64,000 nucleotides of DNA from Solobacterium sp. (GCA_017539385.1 JAFYHC010000048.1:1-64000); one strand, 5' to 3'; shown: positions 18,924 through 28,710, numbered from the stretch's first letter. Program-made: numbers and translations. The notes: generated by a model from the letters alone, not told the origin.

Positions 18924-19883
18924 TCAGCTTTCTTCTGCATAGCGTTCGATGATCTTCTGTACCAGAGGATGACGCACGACATCATCCGGTGTGAATTCCA
19001 GAATGCGTATTTCCTTCATCCCCTTCAGGATCCGTGCGGCCTGTACCAGTCCGCTTTCCTGACGGCGGTCCAGATCGATCTGGGTAATGTCGCCGGTAAT
19101 GACCATGCGGGAATGAAACCCCAGACGCGTTAAGAACATCTTCATCTGCGAAGCGGTCGTATTCTGTGCTTCATCCAGAATGATATAGGCATCATCCAGC
19201 GTTCTTCCGCGCATATAGGCAAGCGGTGCCACTTCGATCGTTCCCTTTTCCATCAGCCGTTCGGTCTGCTCATCCCCAAGCATATCGTGCAAAGCATCGT
19301 ATAAAGGCGTCAGATAGGGATCGACCTTTTCCTTCAGATCTCCCGGCAGAAAGCCGAGATTCTCTCCGGCTTCCACAGCTGGCCGCGTTAATACGATACG
19401 GCGGATATCGCCGCGCTTGAGTGCTGCGACTGCGGCAGTGACAGCCAGGAATGTCTTGCCGGTTCCGGCCGGACCGATGGCAAATGTGATCGCTGCTTCT
19501 TCCATCGCTTCCGCAAACTGCAACTGTCCCAATGTCTTTGGAACGATGGCACGGCCGGACTGGGTGCGTCCGATCAGCTTATGATGCAGCGCTTCCAAAT
19601 CCACCCGCTTTCCCGCCTGGGCCATGCGTGTCACATAGATGACATCCTGCTCACTGATGGAACGTCCGCTCTGTATATACACGGTCAATTGTTCCAGGAT
19701 CATATGCAGAAGTTCTGCTTCATCCTTCGTGCAGTCACGGACGAAAAAACTGGAATCCCGGCAGGAGATCTCTTTCCCGGTGCATTCCTCCAGTATACGA
19801 AGATACCGCTCAGACGGTCCGCACAGGACCATTGCATCCTGATCGGTCAGACCTTCGATGTGTATGATTTCTGTATTGTTCAA
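18924..19883 (-). CDS. phoH: PhoH-family ATPase
   Basis: A 319-residue P-loop ATPase: Walker A G-P-A-G-T-G-K-T, then Walker B I-I-L-D-E-A-Q-N, and a PhoH C-terminal V-I-T-G-D-I-T-Q-I-D block. N-terminal KH-like region. Proposed RNA-handling role with YbeY, unproven. The start is TTG (19883) with GGGAGGA 9 nt upstream; no ATG fits. First gene of the phoH-ybeY-dgkA-cdd-era-recO operon. Despite the name, nothing resembling a Pho box was seen upstream. Confidence 0.93.
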   Translation of the reverse strand: MNNTEIIHIEGLTDQDAMVLCGPSERYLRILEECTGKEISCRDSSFFVRDCTKDEAELLHMILEQLTVYIQSGRSISEQDVIYVTRMAQAGKRVDLEALHHKLIGRTQSGRAIVPKTLGQLQFAEAMEEAAITFAIGPAGTGKTFLAVTAAVAALKRGDIRRIVLTRPAVEAGENLGFLPGDLKEKVDPYLTPLYDALHDMLGDEQTERLMEKGTIEVAPLAYMRGRTLDDAYIILDEAQNTTASQMKMFLTRLGFHSRMVITGDITQIDLDRRQESGLVQAARILKGMKEIRILEFTPDDVVRHPLVQKIIERYAEES

Positions 19884-19924
19884 AAGAACATCCTCCCTAC
19901 GGATATATTATGCCAAATTCCGGC

Positions 19925-19950
19925 AAAAGAAAGAAGCCGGACGGCTTCTT
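19925..19950 (-). terminator. deoC operon terminator
   Basis: AAGAAGCC / GGCTTCTT stem with a 4-nt loop and TCTTTT on the minus strand, just past the deoC stop. Confidence 0.85.
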
Positions 19951-19956
19951 GCGTTC

Positions 19957-20598
19957 TTACCGGTTCACTAAGGCAATGCCGTTGCTTGTGCCGATGCGTT
20001 CTGCGCCGGCTTCGATCATGGCATCCATGTCTTCCGGTGTACGGATTCCTCCGGCCGCCTTGACTTTGCATGCATCTTTGACCGTCTCTTTCATCAGACA
20101 GACATCGTGTACGGTCGCACCGCCTTTGGAGAATCCTGTGCTTGTCTTGACAAAGTCCGCACCTGCTGCGACGCTGTCTCTGCATGCACGCACCTTTTCT
20201 TCATCGCTCAGCAGACATGCTTCGATGATGACCTTGAGGATATGACTGCCGCATGCCTTCTTGATTGCCCGGATCTCTTCGGTAACCGCTGCGTCATCGC
20301 CGTCTTTCAGCCAGCCTACATTGATGACCATGTCGATCTCTTCGGCGCCGTCTTTAACAGCGATCTCTGTTTCTGCCACTTTGCCGGCGGTGCTCATGGC
20401 ACCAAGCGGGAAACCGACAACGGTGCATACTTTGACTGTGCTGCCTTCCAGCAGACTTTTTGCCAGTGATACCCAGCAGCTGTTGACACAGACAGATGCG
20501 AAGTCCTGTTCTTTTGCTTCTCTGCAGATGCGTTCAATATCTTCTTTGCGGGCATCTGCCTTCAGGATCGTGTGGTCAATGTACTTACTCATCTTCAT
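19957..20598 (-). CDS. deoC: Deoxyribose-phosphate aldolase
   Basis: A 213-residue class I aldolase splitting 2-deoxyribose 5-phosphate to glyceraldehyde 3-phosphate and acetaldehyde. D-H-T-I-L-K, K-V-I-I-E, and the Schiff-base lysine in F-V-K-T-S-T-G-F are present, with K-A-A-G-G-I-R-T downstream. ATG 20598 has AAAGGAG 9 nt upstream and overlaps murE by 14 bp; ATG 20592 is an alternative. A salvage enzyme at the end of a wall and tRNA-modification operon. Confidence 0.95.
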   Translation of the reverse strand: MKMSKYIDHTILKADARKEDIERICREAKEQDFASVCVNSCWVSLAKSLLEGSTVKVCTVVGFPLGAMSTAGKVAETEIAVKDGAEEIDMVINVGWLKDGDDAAVTEEIRAIKKACGSHILKVIIEACLLSDEEKVRACRDSVAAGADFVKTSTGFSKGGATVHDVCLMKETVKDACKVKAAGGIRTPEDMDAMIEAGAERIGTSNGIALVNR

Positions 20599-22057
20599 TT
20601 TCGTCTTCTCCTTTCTCATCGAAATAGTATTTGTGCAGGATCTCTGCCGCGATGGCATCATCCCCTTCGTACGGTTCACGGCCGAATTCACGGTACATGA
20701 ATTTCTCATCTCCCTTGCCCAGGATCAGGATCGTATCCTCGGCATCGGCCAGTTCAATTGCCTGACGGATCGCGTCATAGCGGTTTTCGATAATGATGTA
20801 GTTGGTATGTTTGATGCCGGAAGCGATCTCATGAGCGATCTCGATCGGATCTTCGTTGCGGGGATCGTCTTCGGTCAGAATGATCATGTCGCTGTATTTG
20901 TCAAAGATCTCGCCGAAGATCGGCCGCTTGGCGGTATCGCGCTTGCCGGCACTGCCGCTGACGGTAATGATGCGTCTGCCCTTCGGTGTAATGGCGGAAG
21001 CGTATTGGCATACCTTGTCGATTCCGTCAGGTGTATGGGCAAAGTCAACGATGATATTGAACGGCTGTCCTTCATCGACGCGCTCCATGCGTCCTTCGAT
21101 CTGGGAAAGATCATTGATATACGGCATCATGTCGGCGATCTCGATGCCCTTTTCATGCAGGGCAGCGATGACGGCCAGAAGGTTGTAGATATTGAAGCGG
21201 GCAACCAGATTGGTCTCCAGCTCATATTCCATGTTGTAGACCTTCAGAGTGATGCGCGTGCGGTCTTTGAGCAGCTGATAGCGCACCGCCTGATAGTCTG
21301 CCTTGTTTTCAATGCCATAGGTGACGACGCGGCATGGGCAGTCTTCGACGATCCGCATGCCATACGGATCATCCGCGTTGGTGACTGCTACGGCATCTTC
21401 CTTCATCGTATCAAACAGGCGCTTCTTCGCCAGGAAGTAATTGGACATCGTTCCGTGATAATCCAGATGATCATGGGTCAGGTTTGTAAAGACAGCCACA
21501 TCAAAGTCGATGCTGTCAACACGTCCCTGTTCAATGCCGATGGAAGAAGCTTCCAGGGCACAGCTTTTCATTCCTGCATCCATCATATCACGCAGAATGC
21601 CGTGCAGGTCATCAATATCCGGCGTCGTTAATAACGGCGGCAGTTTGACGCTTCCGTATTCGATCGCAATTGTGCCGATATAGCCGGTCGGCTGGAATTC
21701 ATTCAGGATATCGCGGATGATGCAGGCAATCGAAGATTTTCCGTTTGTGCCGGTCACGCCGAACATTGTCATATGATGGCTCGGATATCCATAGAAGGCA
21801 TCTGCCACTTTATTGAAGACAGAGACGACATCCTTGACACGGATATAGGTAATATCCGAATGCATATTGCGGATTGGTTCACTGTGGATAATGACTCGTG
21901 CTCCGTTTTCAATGGCCTGTTCCACAAACCGGTGACCGTCAAACATCATTCCCTTGACGCAGAAGAAGATGGAATCCGGACGTTTCTTGCGGCTGTCTGC
22001 CATCAGGGAACGGATCTCTATATCCGGTACATTTTCAAATAATTCATTCAGTTTCAT
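20585..22057 (-). CDS. murE: UDP-MurNAc-tripeptide synthetase (MurE)
   Basis: A 490-residue Mur ligase that adds the third amino acid to UDP-MurNAc-L-Ala-D-Glu. P-loop G-T-N-G-K-S (103-108), the central-domain [12 protein letters not shown], a K-K-R-L-F lysine region and H-T-P-D are visible. The specificity motif at 397-400 is D-D-P-R rather than the D-N-P-R of diaminopimelate enzymes, so lysine or another residue is possible. ATGA overlap with mtaB. An acidic C-terminal tail (G-E-D-E-N-E-D-E). Confidence 0.93.
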   Translation of the reverse strand: MKLNELFENVPDIEIRSLMADSRKKRPDSIFFCVKGMMFDGHRFVEQAIENGARVIIHSEPIRNMHSDITYIRVKDVVSVFNKVADAFYGYPSHHMTMFGVTGTNGKSSIACIIRDILNEFQPTGYIGTIAIEYGSVKLPPLLTTPDIDDLHGILRDMMDAGMKSCALEASSIGIEQGRVDSIDFDVAVFTNLTHDHLDYHGTMSNYFLAKKRLFDTMKEDAVAVTNADDPYGMRIVEDCPCRVVTYGIENKADYQAVRYQLLKDRTRITLKVYNMEYELETNLVARFNIYNLLAVIAALHEKGIEIADMMPYINDLSQIEGRMERVDEGQPFNIIVDFAHTPDGIDKVCQYASAITPKGRRIITVSGSAGKRDTAKRPIFGEIFDKYSDMIILTEDDPRNEDPIEIAHEIASGIKHTNYIIIENRYDAIRQAIELADAEDTILILGKGDEKFMYREFGREPYEGDDAIAAEILHKYYFDEKGEDENEDE

Positions 22058-23325
22058 AGAATTTCTCCTTTCATCCGAAGATCATCTGTGACTTCGCTCA
22101 GCCGCACCCGCACGTATTGCGAGGACGGCAGATGTCCGTCAAGGACTACCGGTATGTATTCGGATGTATATCCGGTCGTATGACCGTCTTTTGCTGTTTC
22201 AGTGATGACAGCTGCCTCTTTGCCGATCCATGAGTGCATCATGGAACGCTGCAGTTCATCGCTCAGCTGCAGGCATACCGCTGCCCGCTGTTTTTTGACT
22301 GCTTCGGAAAGATGACCGCTCATCTTTTCTGCTTCGGTGCCGCTGCGCAGGGAGAACGGGAATACATGCAGGAAGGAGAATTCGCATTTCTTCAGGAATT
22401 CCACTGTCTCTGCGAAGTCTTCTTCGCTTTCCTGCGGGAAGCCGGTGATCAGATCGGTCGAGATCGAAATGCCGGGCACCCTCTCGCGTATCTTCTGTAT
22501 GCTCTGCAGATATTGCTGCGTGGTATAGGGACGGTGCATCTTTGCCAGTACACTGTCGCTGCCTGCCTGCAGCGGGATATGCAGATGACGGGCGACCCGC
22601 TCATCGTTTGCGAGCAAGTCCAGCAGTCTGTCATCGACTTCCGTGATCTCGATCGAAGAGATCCTTAAGCGCAGGATATCAGTTTCCTGCAGGATCCTCT
22701 CAGCCAGCTGTGCCAATGTGACGCCGTGTTCTCTGCCATAGCGTCCTGTATGGATGCCAGTCAGCACGATTTCCCGGTGAGTGCGGGCAAGTGCCTTCGC
22801 TGCCGCAATGGCCGCATCCGGTTCCATCGAGCGCTGATGTCCGCGCGTATATGGTATGACGCAATAGCTGCAATACTGGTCACAGCCGTCCTGCACCTTC
22901 AGAAATGCCCTTGTACGGCCGGAAAAATTCTCACTGCGCAGATTATCATACGGAATGGAATCCAGCACTGTGACCGCTTTAATCGGCTTTCTGTCTGTTA
23001 AGAAGCGTTCGATCAGATCCGGTATTTCCTTCTTATGCGATGTGCCGACAAGAATATCCGCATCATCCAGCTTTCCATCATCCACCTGCACATAGCAGCC
23101 AACCAGTACGATGGCACCGTTTGGTGCAGAGCGTCTTGCCCTGTGCAGCATCTTTCTGCTTTTTGCAGCAGCGGTATTGGTTACCGCACAGGTAAACACC
23201 AGTACAGCATCGGCTTCTTCCTCAAACGGAACACGGTGCCATCCGCGCCTATCCATTTCTTCCGCTGTGCTTTCGGCTTCGTACAGATTGACCTTGCAGC
23301 CAAGACAGCAAATTGCATATTTCAT
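22054..23325 (-). CDS. mtaB: tRNA t6A37 methylthiotransferase MtaB
   Basis: A 423-residue radical SAM methylthiotransferase converting t6A37 to ms2t6A37. N-terminal MTTase domain with cysteines in C-C-L-G-C-K-V-N, the T-C-A-V-T region and V-G-C-Y. Radical SAM cluster C-D-Q-Y-C-S-Y-C with I-P-Y-T-R-G. C-terminal TRAM-like end. ATGA overlaps link it to rsmE upstream and murE downstream. Confidence 0.94.
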   Translation of the reverse strand: MKYAICCLGCKVNLYEAESTAEEMDRRGWHRVPFEEEADAVLVFTCAVTNTAAAKSRKMLHRARRSAPNGAIVLVGCYVQVDDGKLDDADILVGTSHKKEIPDLIERFLTDRKPIKAVTVLDSIPYDNLRSENFSGRTRAFLKVQDGCDQYCSYCVIPYTRGHQRSMEPDAAIAAAKALARTHREIVLTGIHTGRYGREHGVTLAQLAERILQETDILRLRISSIEITEVDDRLLDLLANDERVARHLHIPLQAGSDSVLAKMHRPYTTQQYLQSIQKIRERVPGISISTDLITGFPQESEEDFAETVEFLKKCEFSFLHVFPFSLRSGTEAEKMSGHLSEAVKKQRAAVCLQLSDELQRSMMHSWIGKEAAVITETAKDGHTTGYTSEYIPVVLDGHLPSSQYVRVRLSEVTDDLRMKGEIL

Positions 23326-24044
23326 CTCTGCTTCCTTTCTGCTGTATCCGCCATCACAGCCAGTGCCGCAAGCGCAGCCGTCTCCGCCCGCAGGATTCTG
23401 GCGCCAAGCGTTACCGTGCGGTAGCCGCCGGACACAAGCGCCTGTACTTCTTCCTCAGAGAAGCCCCCTTCCGGACCAATCACAAACGCAGCACTCTCAC
23501 CGGTATACACACTGCCAAGCAGCGGACTTTCGCCAAATGCATTCTCATAGGCAAGATACTTTTCTTCTGCCTCAAAACGGCATACGTCCTCAAAGCGCAG
23601 CACATCGTCAATGACCGGTATCTTTTCCCGCTTGGACTGTTCGGCAGCTTCTGTTACGATCTGCATCCAGCGCTCTTTCTGCCGCTCTGCCTTCTCTTTC
23701 CGGTACTGCACAACACAGCGGGATGATTCAAACGGAATGATCCGGCTGACGCCAAGCTCTGTTGCTTTCTGCAGGATCCATTCGAACTTTTCCCTGCGCA
23801 CCAATGCCTGCAGAAGCACCAGTTCCGCATCCAGTTCCCGCTTTACAGGATCTTTTTCCAGCACCAGTGCCGTCATTTTTCTGCCATTGCCTTCACAACG
23901 CGCAAAATACGCCTCACCGTTATGTACAAGGCGTATGATCTTTCCCTGCAGGTGTACGACATTTCCTGCATGATGTGCCTGCTGCGGGGTCATCTCATAG
24001 ACAGCACCCGGCGCAAGCTTCGTATCTGAAAAGTACTGCTGCAT
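23322..24044 (-). CDS. rsmE: 16S rRNA m3U1498 methyltransferase RsmE
   Basis: A 240-residue SPOUT methyltransferase acting on U1498 of 16S rRNA. N-terminal PUA-like domain and C-terminal knot with I-G-P-E-G-G-F-S and L-G-A-R-I-L-R-A-E-T-A. ATG 24044 (M-Q-Q-Y-F) fits the family start. It has no ribosome site but lies 16 bp after the upstream stop, suggesting reinitiation. A GTG at 24089 with overlap is less likely. Confidence 0.94.
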   Translation of the reverse strand: MQQYFSDTKLAPGAVYEMTPQQAHHAGNVVHLQGKIIRLVHNGEAYFARCEGNGRKMTALVLEKDPVKRELDAELVLLQALVRREKFEWILQKATELGVSRIIPFESSRCVVQYRKEKAERQKERWMQIVTEAAEQSKREKIPVIDDVLRFEDVCRFEAEEKYLAYENAFGESPLLGSVYTGESAAFVIGPEGGFSEEEVQALVSGGYRTVTLGARILRAETAALAALAVMADTAERKQR

Positions 24045-24060
24045 ATCTGAAAGGAAGACT

Positions 24061-25329
24061 TTATTCGTCTTCCTTCTCCTTTCCGTCACGGATCTCCACT
24101 TTCACTTCAATGACTTTGCGCTGATCCGCCTTCGTCACTGTCACATGGAGATTCTGATAGTCGAATTCTTCCCCGATCTTCGGAATATGTTCCAGGGCAT
24201 GAATCGCCCAGCCGGAGACTGTGATGAAGTCATCATCTTCATCTTCCCGCCATTCCACATCGAAGCGGTCAAACAGGTCATCCACTTCGCAGGCTGCCTG
24301 CACAAGCCACGTATGATCATCGATCTCGGTATAGAATTCCTTGACTGTATCGTGTTCATCCCAGATCTCACCGACCAGTTCTTCGATGATATCTTCCAGG
24401 GTGATAATGCCTTCCGTGCCGCCGTATTCATCCAGCACGACCGCAAGATGCAGCTTCGCACCCTGCAATTGCCGCAGGATCGTGGAGATCTTGGTATTTC
24501 CGCTGGTATAGATCACCGGCTTGATGATCCTTCTCAGCGGTCCCTTGTTATGGTACATCAGATCATAGAAGTCTTTTTCATGTATGACACCGACAATGTT
24601 GTCGATGGAATTCTCATACACCGGCAGACGCGAGAATGCATTGTAGCGGAATACCTTCTCAATGGCATCCGTCGAAGCGGTCAGATCCACTGCCACGACA
24701 TCCACACGCGGTGTCAGGATATCCGATACATCCAGATCATTGAACTCGATCGCAGCCGAGATCAGATCGGATTCATGTTCGGCAAGATCCCCGTCTTTTT
24801 CTGCTTCATCGACCATGGTGATCAGTTCATCCGCAATATCCGAATCATCGTCATCGTTCTTGACGAGCATATTGACGAGCTTTGTCCATCCGCTGAGGAT
24901 CCATGTAAACGGCGTGAACAGCCAGCGGATCGTCTGTACGAAGCCGGCGGTGGAACAGCTGAATTTCTCCGGCATGTTCTTGGCAAGTGACTTCGGAGCG
25001 ATTTCACCGAAGATCAGCACAACGATCGTAATCACGATCGTCGAAACAGTCGGTCCGGTTTCTTCGCCGAAATACATTGTAAATAACAGTGTGCCGATCG
25101 TTGCCGAAGCAATATTTACTACATTGTTTCCAATCAGCACCGTTGTCAGGAAACGGTCATAGTCTTCCAGTATCGTCAATACATTCTGTGCTTTGGTGCT
25201 GCCGGAATTCGCCATGTTTTTCAGCCGTATGCGGTTGGCTGAAGAATACGCTGTTTCAATCGCGGAAAAAAGTCCTGAGAGAATCACCAGGATGATCAGG
25301 AACAATATATATCTGCCTTCTTTTGTCAT
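24061..25329 (-). CDS. CNNM/HlyC-CorC family membrane protein with CBS pair
   Basis: A 422-residue integral membrane protein. The DUF21/CNNM membrane domain (hydrophobic segments near 8-25, 65-85, 92-112 and 130-150, with G-E-I-A-P-K-S) is followed by two CBS domains (about 200-320; D-E-Y-G-G-T-E-G-I-I-T-L-E-D) and a CorC_HlyC C-terminal domain. The family is linked to Mg2+ or other divalent cation efflux; the exact substrate is not shown. ATG 25329 has GGAG 9 nt upstream and overlaps the stop of a possible leader peptide. First large gene of the rsmE-mtaB-murE-deoC operon. Confidence 0.92.
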   Translation of the reverse strand: MTKEGRYILFLIILVILSGLFSAIETAYSSANRIRLKNMANSGSTKAQNVLTILEDYDRFLTTVLIGNNVVNIASATIGTLLFTMYFGEETGPTVSTIVITIVVLIFGEIAPKSLAKNMPEKFSCSTAGFVQTIRWLFTPFTWILSGWTKLVNMLVKNDDDDSDIADELITMVDEAEKDGDLAEHESDLISAAIEFNDLDVSDILTPRVDVVAVDLTASTDAIEKVFRYNAFSRLPVYENSIDNIVGVIHEKDFYDLMYHNKGPLRRIIKPVIYTSGNTKISTILRQLQGAKLHLAVVLDEYGGTEGIITLEDIIEELVGEIWDEHDTVKEFYTEIDDHTWLVQAACEVDDLFDRFDVEWREDEDDDFITVSGWAIHALEHIPKIGEEFDYQNLHVTVTKADQRKVIEVKVEIRDGKEKEDE

Positions 25330-25376
25330 GCGGCTGTCTCCTTACTGCAGCCGTTCGCATTTTGATAGTCTTCCAA
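25326..25376 (-). CDS. Possible 16-residue leader peptide before the CorC-type gene
   Basis: TTG start at 25376 with AAAGGAG 6 nt upstream; the reading L-E-D-Y-Q-N-A-N-G-C-S-K-E-T-A-A ends at a TGA that overlaps the ATG of the next gene (ATGA). Spacing and coupling are good, but 16 codons can occur by chance and the peptide has no recognisable feature. Confidence 0.35.
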   Translation of the reverse strand: MEDYQNANGCSKETAA

Positions 25377-25392
25377 ATCTTTCTCCTTTATC

Positions 25393-25442
25393 ACTGCATA
25401 ATTACGCAGTCGATTATACCGTATGAAAGAGTGACAATGCAA
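25393..25442 (-). promoter_or_regulatory. Promoter of the CorC-type operon with operator-like palindrome
   Basis: TTGCAT (25437-25442), 18-bp spacer, TATAAT (25413-25418) on the minus strand. Directly downstream, over the predicted start, is an 18-bp near-perfect palindrome (ACTGC, 8 bases, GCAGT; 25393-25410) that could be an operator or a leader hairpin. Confidence 0.65.
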
Positions 25443-25447
25443 TGCAG

Positions 25448-25858
25448 TCAGTTCTTCGTACAGTACTTTTCTATTAACCGGCAGCCAAGACGCACACAGT
25501 CTTCGCATTCGTACAGGACCTTTCCGGTTTCAATGCCCTTCAGATCCCGGCAGCGCACTGTCCCTGCTTCCTGTTCAAAGTCTTTTACCATGTCACGTGT
25601 CACTGCATAAGTCTTCCCCTTGGAATCCCCCTTCTCCAGGGTGGCAGTGCTTTTTACAATGCCTGCCATCATGCACGCTGCACTTAGTGCACCGCAGTGT
25701 CCCTTCGTGCATCCAAGACCCGATCCAAATCCTTCCGCAATGCGGAACAGGTCTTCTTCCTTCATGCCTGCTTCTTCTGCATATGCACAGATCACTGCCT
25801 GACAGCAGTTATACCCATGTTCTCTTCTCAGCATGACTGCTTTATCTTCTTTTGTCAT
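25448..25858 (-). CDS. C_GCAxxG_C_C family redox-type protein
   Basis: A 136-residue protein with the family pattern N-C-C-Q-A-V, then G-F-G-S-G-L-G-C-x4-C-G-A-L, then C-R-D and C-E-D-C with a final cysteine; about eight cysteines in all. The family is often beside redox or metal proteins, and some members bind clusters; no defined reaction is known. GGAGGACAT precedes ATG 25858. A ftsZ terminator lies just upstream, so it needs readthrough or an undetected promoter. Confidence 0.85.
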   Translation of the reverse strand: MTKEDKAVMLRREHGYNCCQAVICAYAEEAGMKEEDLFRIAEGFGSGLGCTKGHCGALSAACMMAGIVKSTATLEKGDSKGKTYAVTRDMVKDFEQEAGTVRCRDLKGIETGKVLYECEDCVRLGCRLIEKYCTKN

Positions 25859-25872
25859 ATGTCCTCCCAAAC

Positions 25873-25895
25873 GAAAAAACCGCCGGTCGGCGGTT
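25873..25895 (-). terminator. ftsAZ terminator
   Basis: AACCGCC / GGCGGTT stem with a 4-nt loop, then TTTTCG on the minus strand, 7 nt after the ftsZ stop. Confidence 0.88.
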
Positions 25896-25901
25896 AATTC
25901 C

Positions 25902-26981
25902 TTAGTTTCTGCTGCCGAAGAAGTTCGGAATCGCTTCGTCGTTATCGAAGTCCAGTTCATCCACATCCGCCGCAACAACGTTTGTAGCTGCAGCGACCGG
26001 GCTCTTCTGGTTAGCCGGAGCCGGTGTATCGATCAGCTCAGCCTTCGGAAGATCGAAGCCTGTAGCGATGACGGATACGATAATGGAATCACCGATCTTA
26101 TCATTGATGGCAACACCGAAGATGATGTCGATATCATTGCCGGCTGCGTCACGGATATAATCGACTGCTCTGCTCGCATCGTATGCGGACATGCTTGCAC
26201 CGCCGGTAACGTTGATGATCGCACTCTTTGCGCCCATGATCTGTGCTTCGAGCAGCGGCGACTGAATTGCTCTTGCGGCCGCTTCTTCTGCCTTGTCTTC
26301 GCCGTCGGACATACCGATGCCGAACAGTGCAGAGCCCTGACCTTCCATAACGCTCTTGATGTCAGCAAAGTCCAGGTTGATCATTGCCGGTACAGCGATC
26401 AGGTCTGTGATCGTCTGTACGCCCTGACGCAGAATGTTGTCTGCTTCCTTAAATGCTTCTACGAACGGAATGTGTCCGATCACTTCCAGAACCTTGTTGT
26501 TGGAGATGATGATCAGAGAGTCAACATATTCCTTCAGCTGTTCCAGACCCTGTTCGGCCTGAACCATTCTTCTTCTGCCTTCAAACGAGAACGGCTTCGT
26601 AACGATACCAACTGTCAGGCATCCAAGCTCTTTCGCGATCTTTGCAAATAACGGGGAAGCACCTGTACCGGTACCGCCGCCGAGACCTGCTGTTAAGAAG
26701 ACCATGTCTGCGCCTTCCATTGCCTTGCGGATCGCATCTTCACTTTCGACTGCAGCCTTGCGTCCGTTATCCGGATTACCGCCTGCACCGAGTCCTTCTT
26801 TTCCGAGCTGGATCTTATTGGCTACAGGAGAAACATCCAGTGCCTGAAGGTCTGTATTTGCTACATAGAATTCAACCCCCTGAACACCTTCCTGTACCAT
26901 GCGGTTGACCGCATTGCTGCCGGCGCCGCCGACGCCGAACACTTTGATCTTCGCTACCTGGTTGTACGTCAAGTCTGCCAT
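25902..26981 (-). CDS. ftsZ: Cell division GTPase FtsZ
   Basis: A 359-residue tubulin homologue that forms the Z ring. GTP-binding G-G-A-G-S-N-A-V near 18-25 and the tubulin signature G-G-G-T-G-T-G at 101-107; the T7 catalytic loop N-L-D-F-A-D follows. The C-terminal linker is short, and the tail [10 protein letters not shown] resembles the conserved peptide that binds FtsA and other partners. It lies 13 bp after ftsA. Confidence 0.98.
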   Translation of the reverse strand: MADLTYNQVAKIKVFGVGGAGSNAVNRMVQEGVQGVEFYVANTDLQALDVSPVANKIQLGKEGLGAGGNPDNGRKAAVESEDAIRKAMEGADMVFLTAGLGGGTGTGASPLFAKIAKELGCLTVGIVTKPFSFEGRRRMVQAEQGLEQLKEYVDSLIIISNNKVLEVIGHIPFVEAFKEADNILRQGVQTITDLIAVPAMINLDFADIKSVMEGQGSALFGIGMSDGEDKAEEAAARAIQSPLLEAQIMGAKSAIINVTGGASMSAYDASRAVDYIRDAAGNDIDIIFGVAINDKIGDSIIVSVIATGFDLPKAELIDTPAPANQKSPVAAATNVVAADVDELDFDNDEAIPNFFGSRN

Positions 26982-26994
26982 TATACTCTACCTC

Positions 26995-28272
26995 TTATTT
27001 CTTTCCTTCAAACAATCCCTTTATCTTGTTTGTCAACGTATCTTCTTTATTCGTCGTTTCTGATTTTCTATCCCTGTAAGAAACCGATGTCTCAAATGCA
27101 TCCATGTCCAGCGAGCAGTCCGTATAACCGGTGATCGCAAGTCTGTCCTTGTATGCATAGAATAAGCCGAGAGCCGCTGTCAGTCCTGCGTTTCTTCCGC
27201 CCAGCGTTTCCGGAATATACGTGTGCACTTCTACTCCCAGACGCTTTGCAAGAAGTTCGTCAAGACCGTCTGTCTCGCCGCCCTCTCCCGTTATGATAAC
27301 AGCAGTTTCCCCTGCTTGCAAGATTGGGATACACGTTTTCTGCAGATAATCAAGCCATATTTCGATATTTTTCTGCACACAGCTGACCAGCTGCTGCTCA
27401 TTGATCGTACGTGTCTCGTTTTCTCCGCTTTCATTTTTTGCCGCCCAGATGTGGACCGGATTGGTCGAACATACTTCCTGATTGAGGCGGGCGCTGTACT
27501 TCAGCAGTTCCACCGACATCTCGCGTTTGATGCCATAGGTTTCCACTAACGGTGCAGCCAGTGAGCCGATGCCGGCGTTGATCACTTTGGCAGCGGTCAG
27601 ATGACCCTGACGCAGAAGTCCGAGCGTTGTGGCACTGCGTTCGACCTTCAGGATGATCTTCTGTTCATCCACTGCCTGTTCGAACAGTGCTGCTTCCTTG
27701 CCGACGGCATAGACATCCAGGAAGATATCCATGATCTCAAGGCCGGCCTTCTCAACGCATCCCACGATGTCATAGGACAGTTTGCGGTCAGCACAGAGCA
27801 GATCGATATCAACCGTCAGCTGTTTGCACCGTTCGCCTAACGGGATCTTTCTGGTGGAGATGCCGTTCACGGTATAGCGTACGCATACGGTCTGGATCAG
27901 TGCCAGATCCTTTCCGATCTCCATCGATTCCGCCTTGTTCATGGCATTGCGGACATCCTGTACCGTAACGGTGCCGTCCATGCCTTCCACATCAACGGTG
28001 GACTTGAAGGAATACTTGCGGAAACGGTACGATGGCATGCCGAGGATGACTTTCTTCACTTCGGCGCCGATGCGCTTTTTCGTATTCTCTTTTGCTTCTT
28101 TGATCGCAGCCACAACAGCGTCTTCGCTGACGATTTCTGTGTATGTCAGCCCGCTGCACGGAATTCGTTCTACTTTTATAATATTGAACCGCGTGTTGAA
28201 GAACTCACCGGTAACCAGGCGCACTTCCTGATCCGAAAGTTCCAACGCCGCGAAAATCTGTTTGTCGTTCAC
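26995..28272 (-). CDS. ftsA: Cell division protein FtsA
   Basis: A 425-residue actin-fold protein anchoring FtsZ at the membrane. The core has ATP-binding blocks (L-E-L-S-D, G-E-G-G-E near residue 340, the G-G-R-N-A-G-L end of the core). The C-terminal peptide L-T-N-K-I-K-G-L-F-E is the amphipathic membrane helix. GTG start (28272) with AAAGGAG 9 nt upstream. Sequence is divergent from rod-cell FtsA. No mur or ftsQ genes are adjacent. Confidence 0.9.
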   Translation of the reverse strand: MNDKQIFAALELSDQEVRLVTGEFFNTRFNIIKVERIPCSGLTYTEIVSEDAVVAAIKEAKENTKKRIGAEVKKVILGMPSYRFRKYSFKSTVDVEGMDGTVTVQDVRNAMNKAESMEIGKDLALIQTVCVRYTVNGISTRKIPLGERCKQLTVDIDLLCADRKLSYDIVGCVEKAGLEIMDIFLDVYAVGKEAALFEQAVDEQKIILKVERSATTLGLLRQGHLTAAKVINAGIGSLAAPLVETYGIKREMSVELLKYSARLNQEVCSTNPVHIWAAKNESGENETRTINEQQLVSCVQKNIEIWLDYLQKTCIPILQAGETAVIITGEGGETDGLDELLAKRLGVEVHTYIPETLGGRNAGLTAALGLFYAYKDRLAITGYTDCSLDMDAFETSVSYRDRKSETTNKEDTLTNKIKGLFEGKK

Positions 28273-28492
28273 GGTAAAAGACTCCTTTCACATTTAAGTG
28301 CATTGTATCACAAGATAGGCTTCTATCGCGAATGAAATGCTGTATTTGCATGCTTTTTACGTTTGCACAGGTATGCGTGAAGGGCAGCCCCATAACCGGA
28401 AATTCCCTTTATTTTCTGCATTCTTTTTTTGTTGCATTCAAAAAAAGAGTATGGTATCTTTTTATAGCGTATGAAGCGAAGGAGGATTTGGT
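28273..28492. promoter_or_regulatory. Divergent ftsA / rpmB intergenic region
   Basis: For rpmB: TTGCAT (28432-28437), 17-bp spacer, TATCTT (28455-28460), then GGAGG at 28481. For ftsA: a GATACAAT -10-like box about 40 nt before the GTG, without a convincing -35. The middle of the region shows nothing further that I can support. Confidence 0.6.
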
Positions 28493-28684
28493 ATGTCTAG
28501 AGTTTGTGCCGTATCCGGTAAGAAACCAATGTCTGGAAATCGTCGTTCCCACTCCCTGCGTGCTACACGCCGCAAGTGGAATGTCAATCTCCAGAAAGCT
28601 CATGTAGTCGTCGATGGTAAGCCGATGACCATCAAGATCTCGGCCCGTGCATTGAAGTCTCTGAAGGCAGGTAAGACAGTATAA
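28493..28684 (+). CDS. rpmB: 50S ribosomal protein L28
   Basis: Sixty-three residues: [15 protein letters not shown], then [11 protein letters not shown], the hallmark of L28. Only one cysteine remains of the zinc-type variant (no C-x2-C pair), so it is the zinc-free form. GGAGG lies 7 nt before the ATG. Monocistronic with its own terminator. Confidence 0.96.
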   Translation: MSRVCAVSGKKPMSGNRRSHSLRATRRKWNVNLQKAHVVVDGKPMTIKISARALKSLKAGKTV

Positions 28685-28710
28685 CCGGCCGTATAGGCAA
28701 GCGTAAACGT

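Noticed and set aside
20261-21631. Plus-strand frame of about 456 codons opposite murE
   Set aside because: Shadow of the Mur ligase gene; no recognisable motifs.
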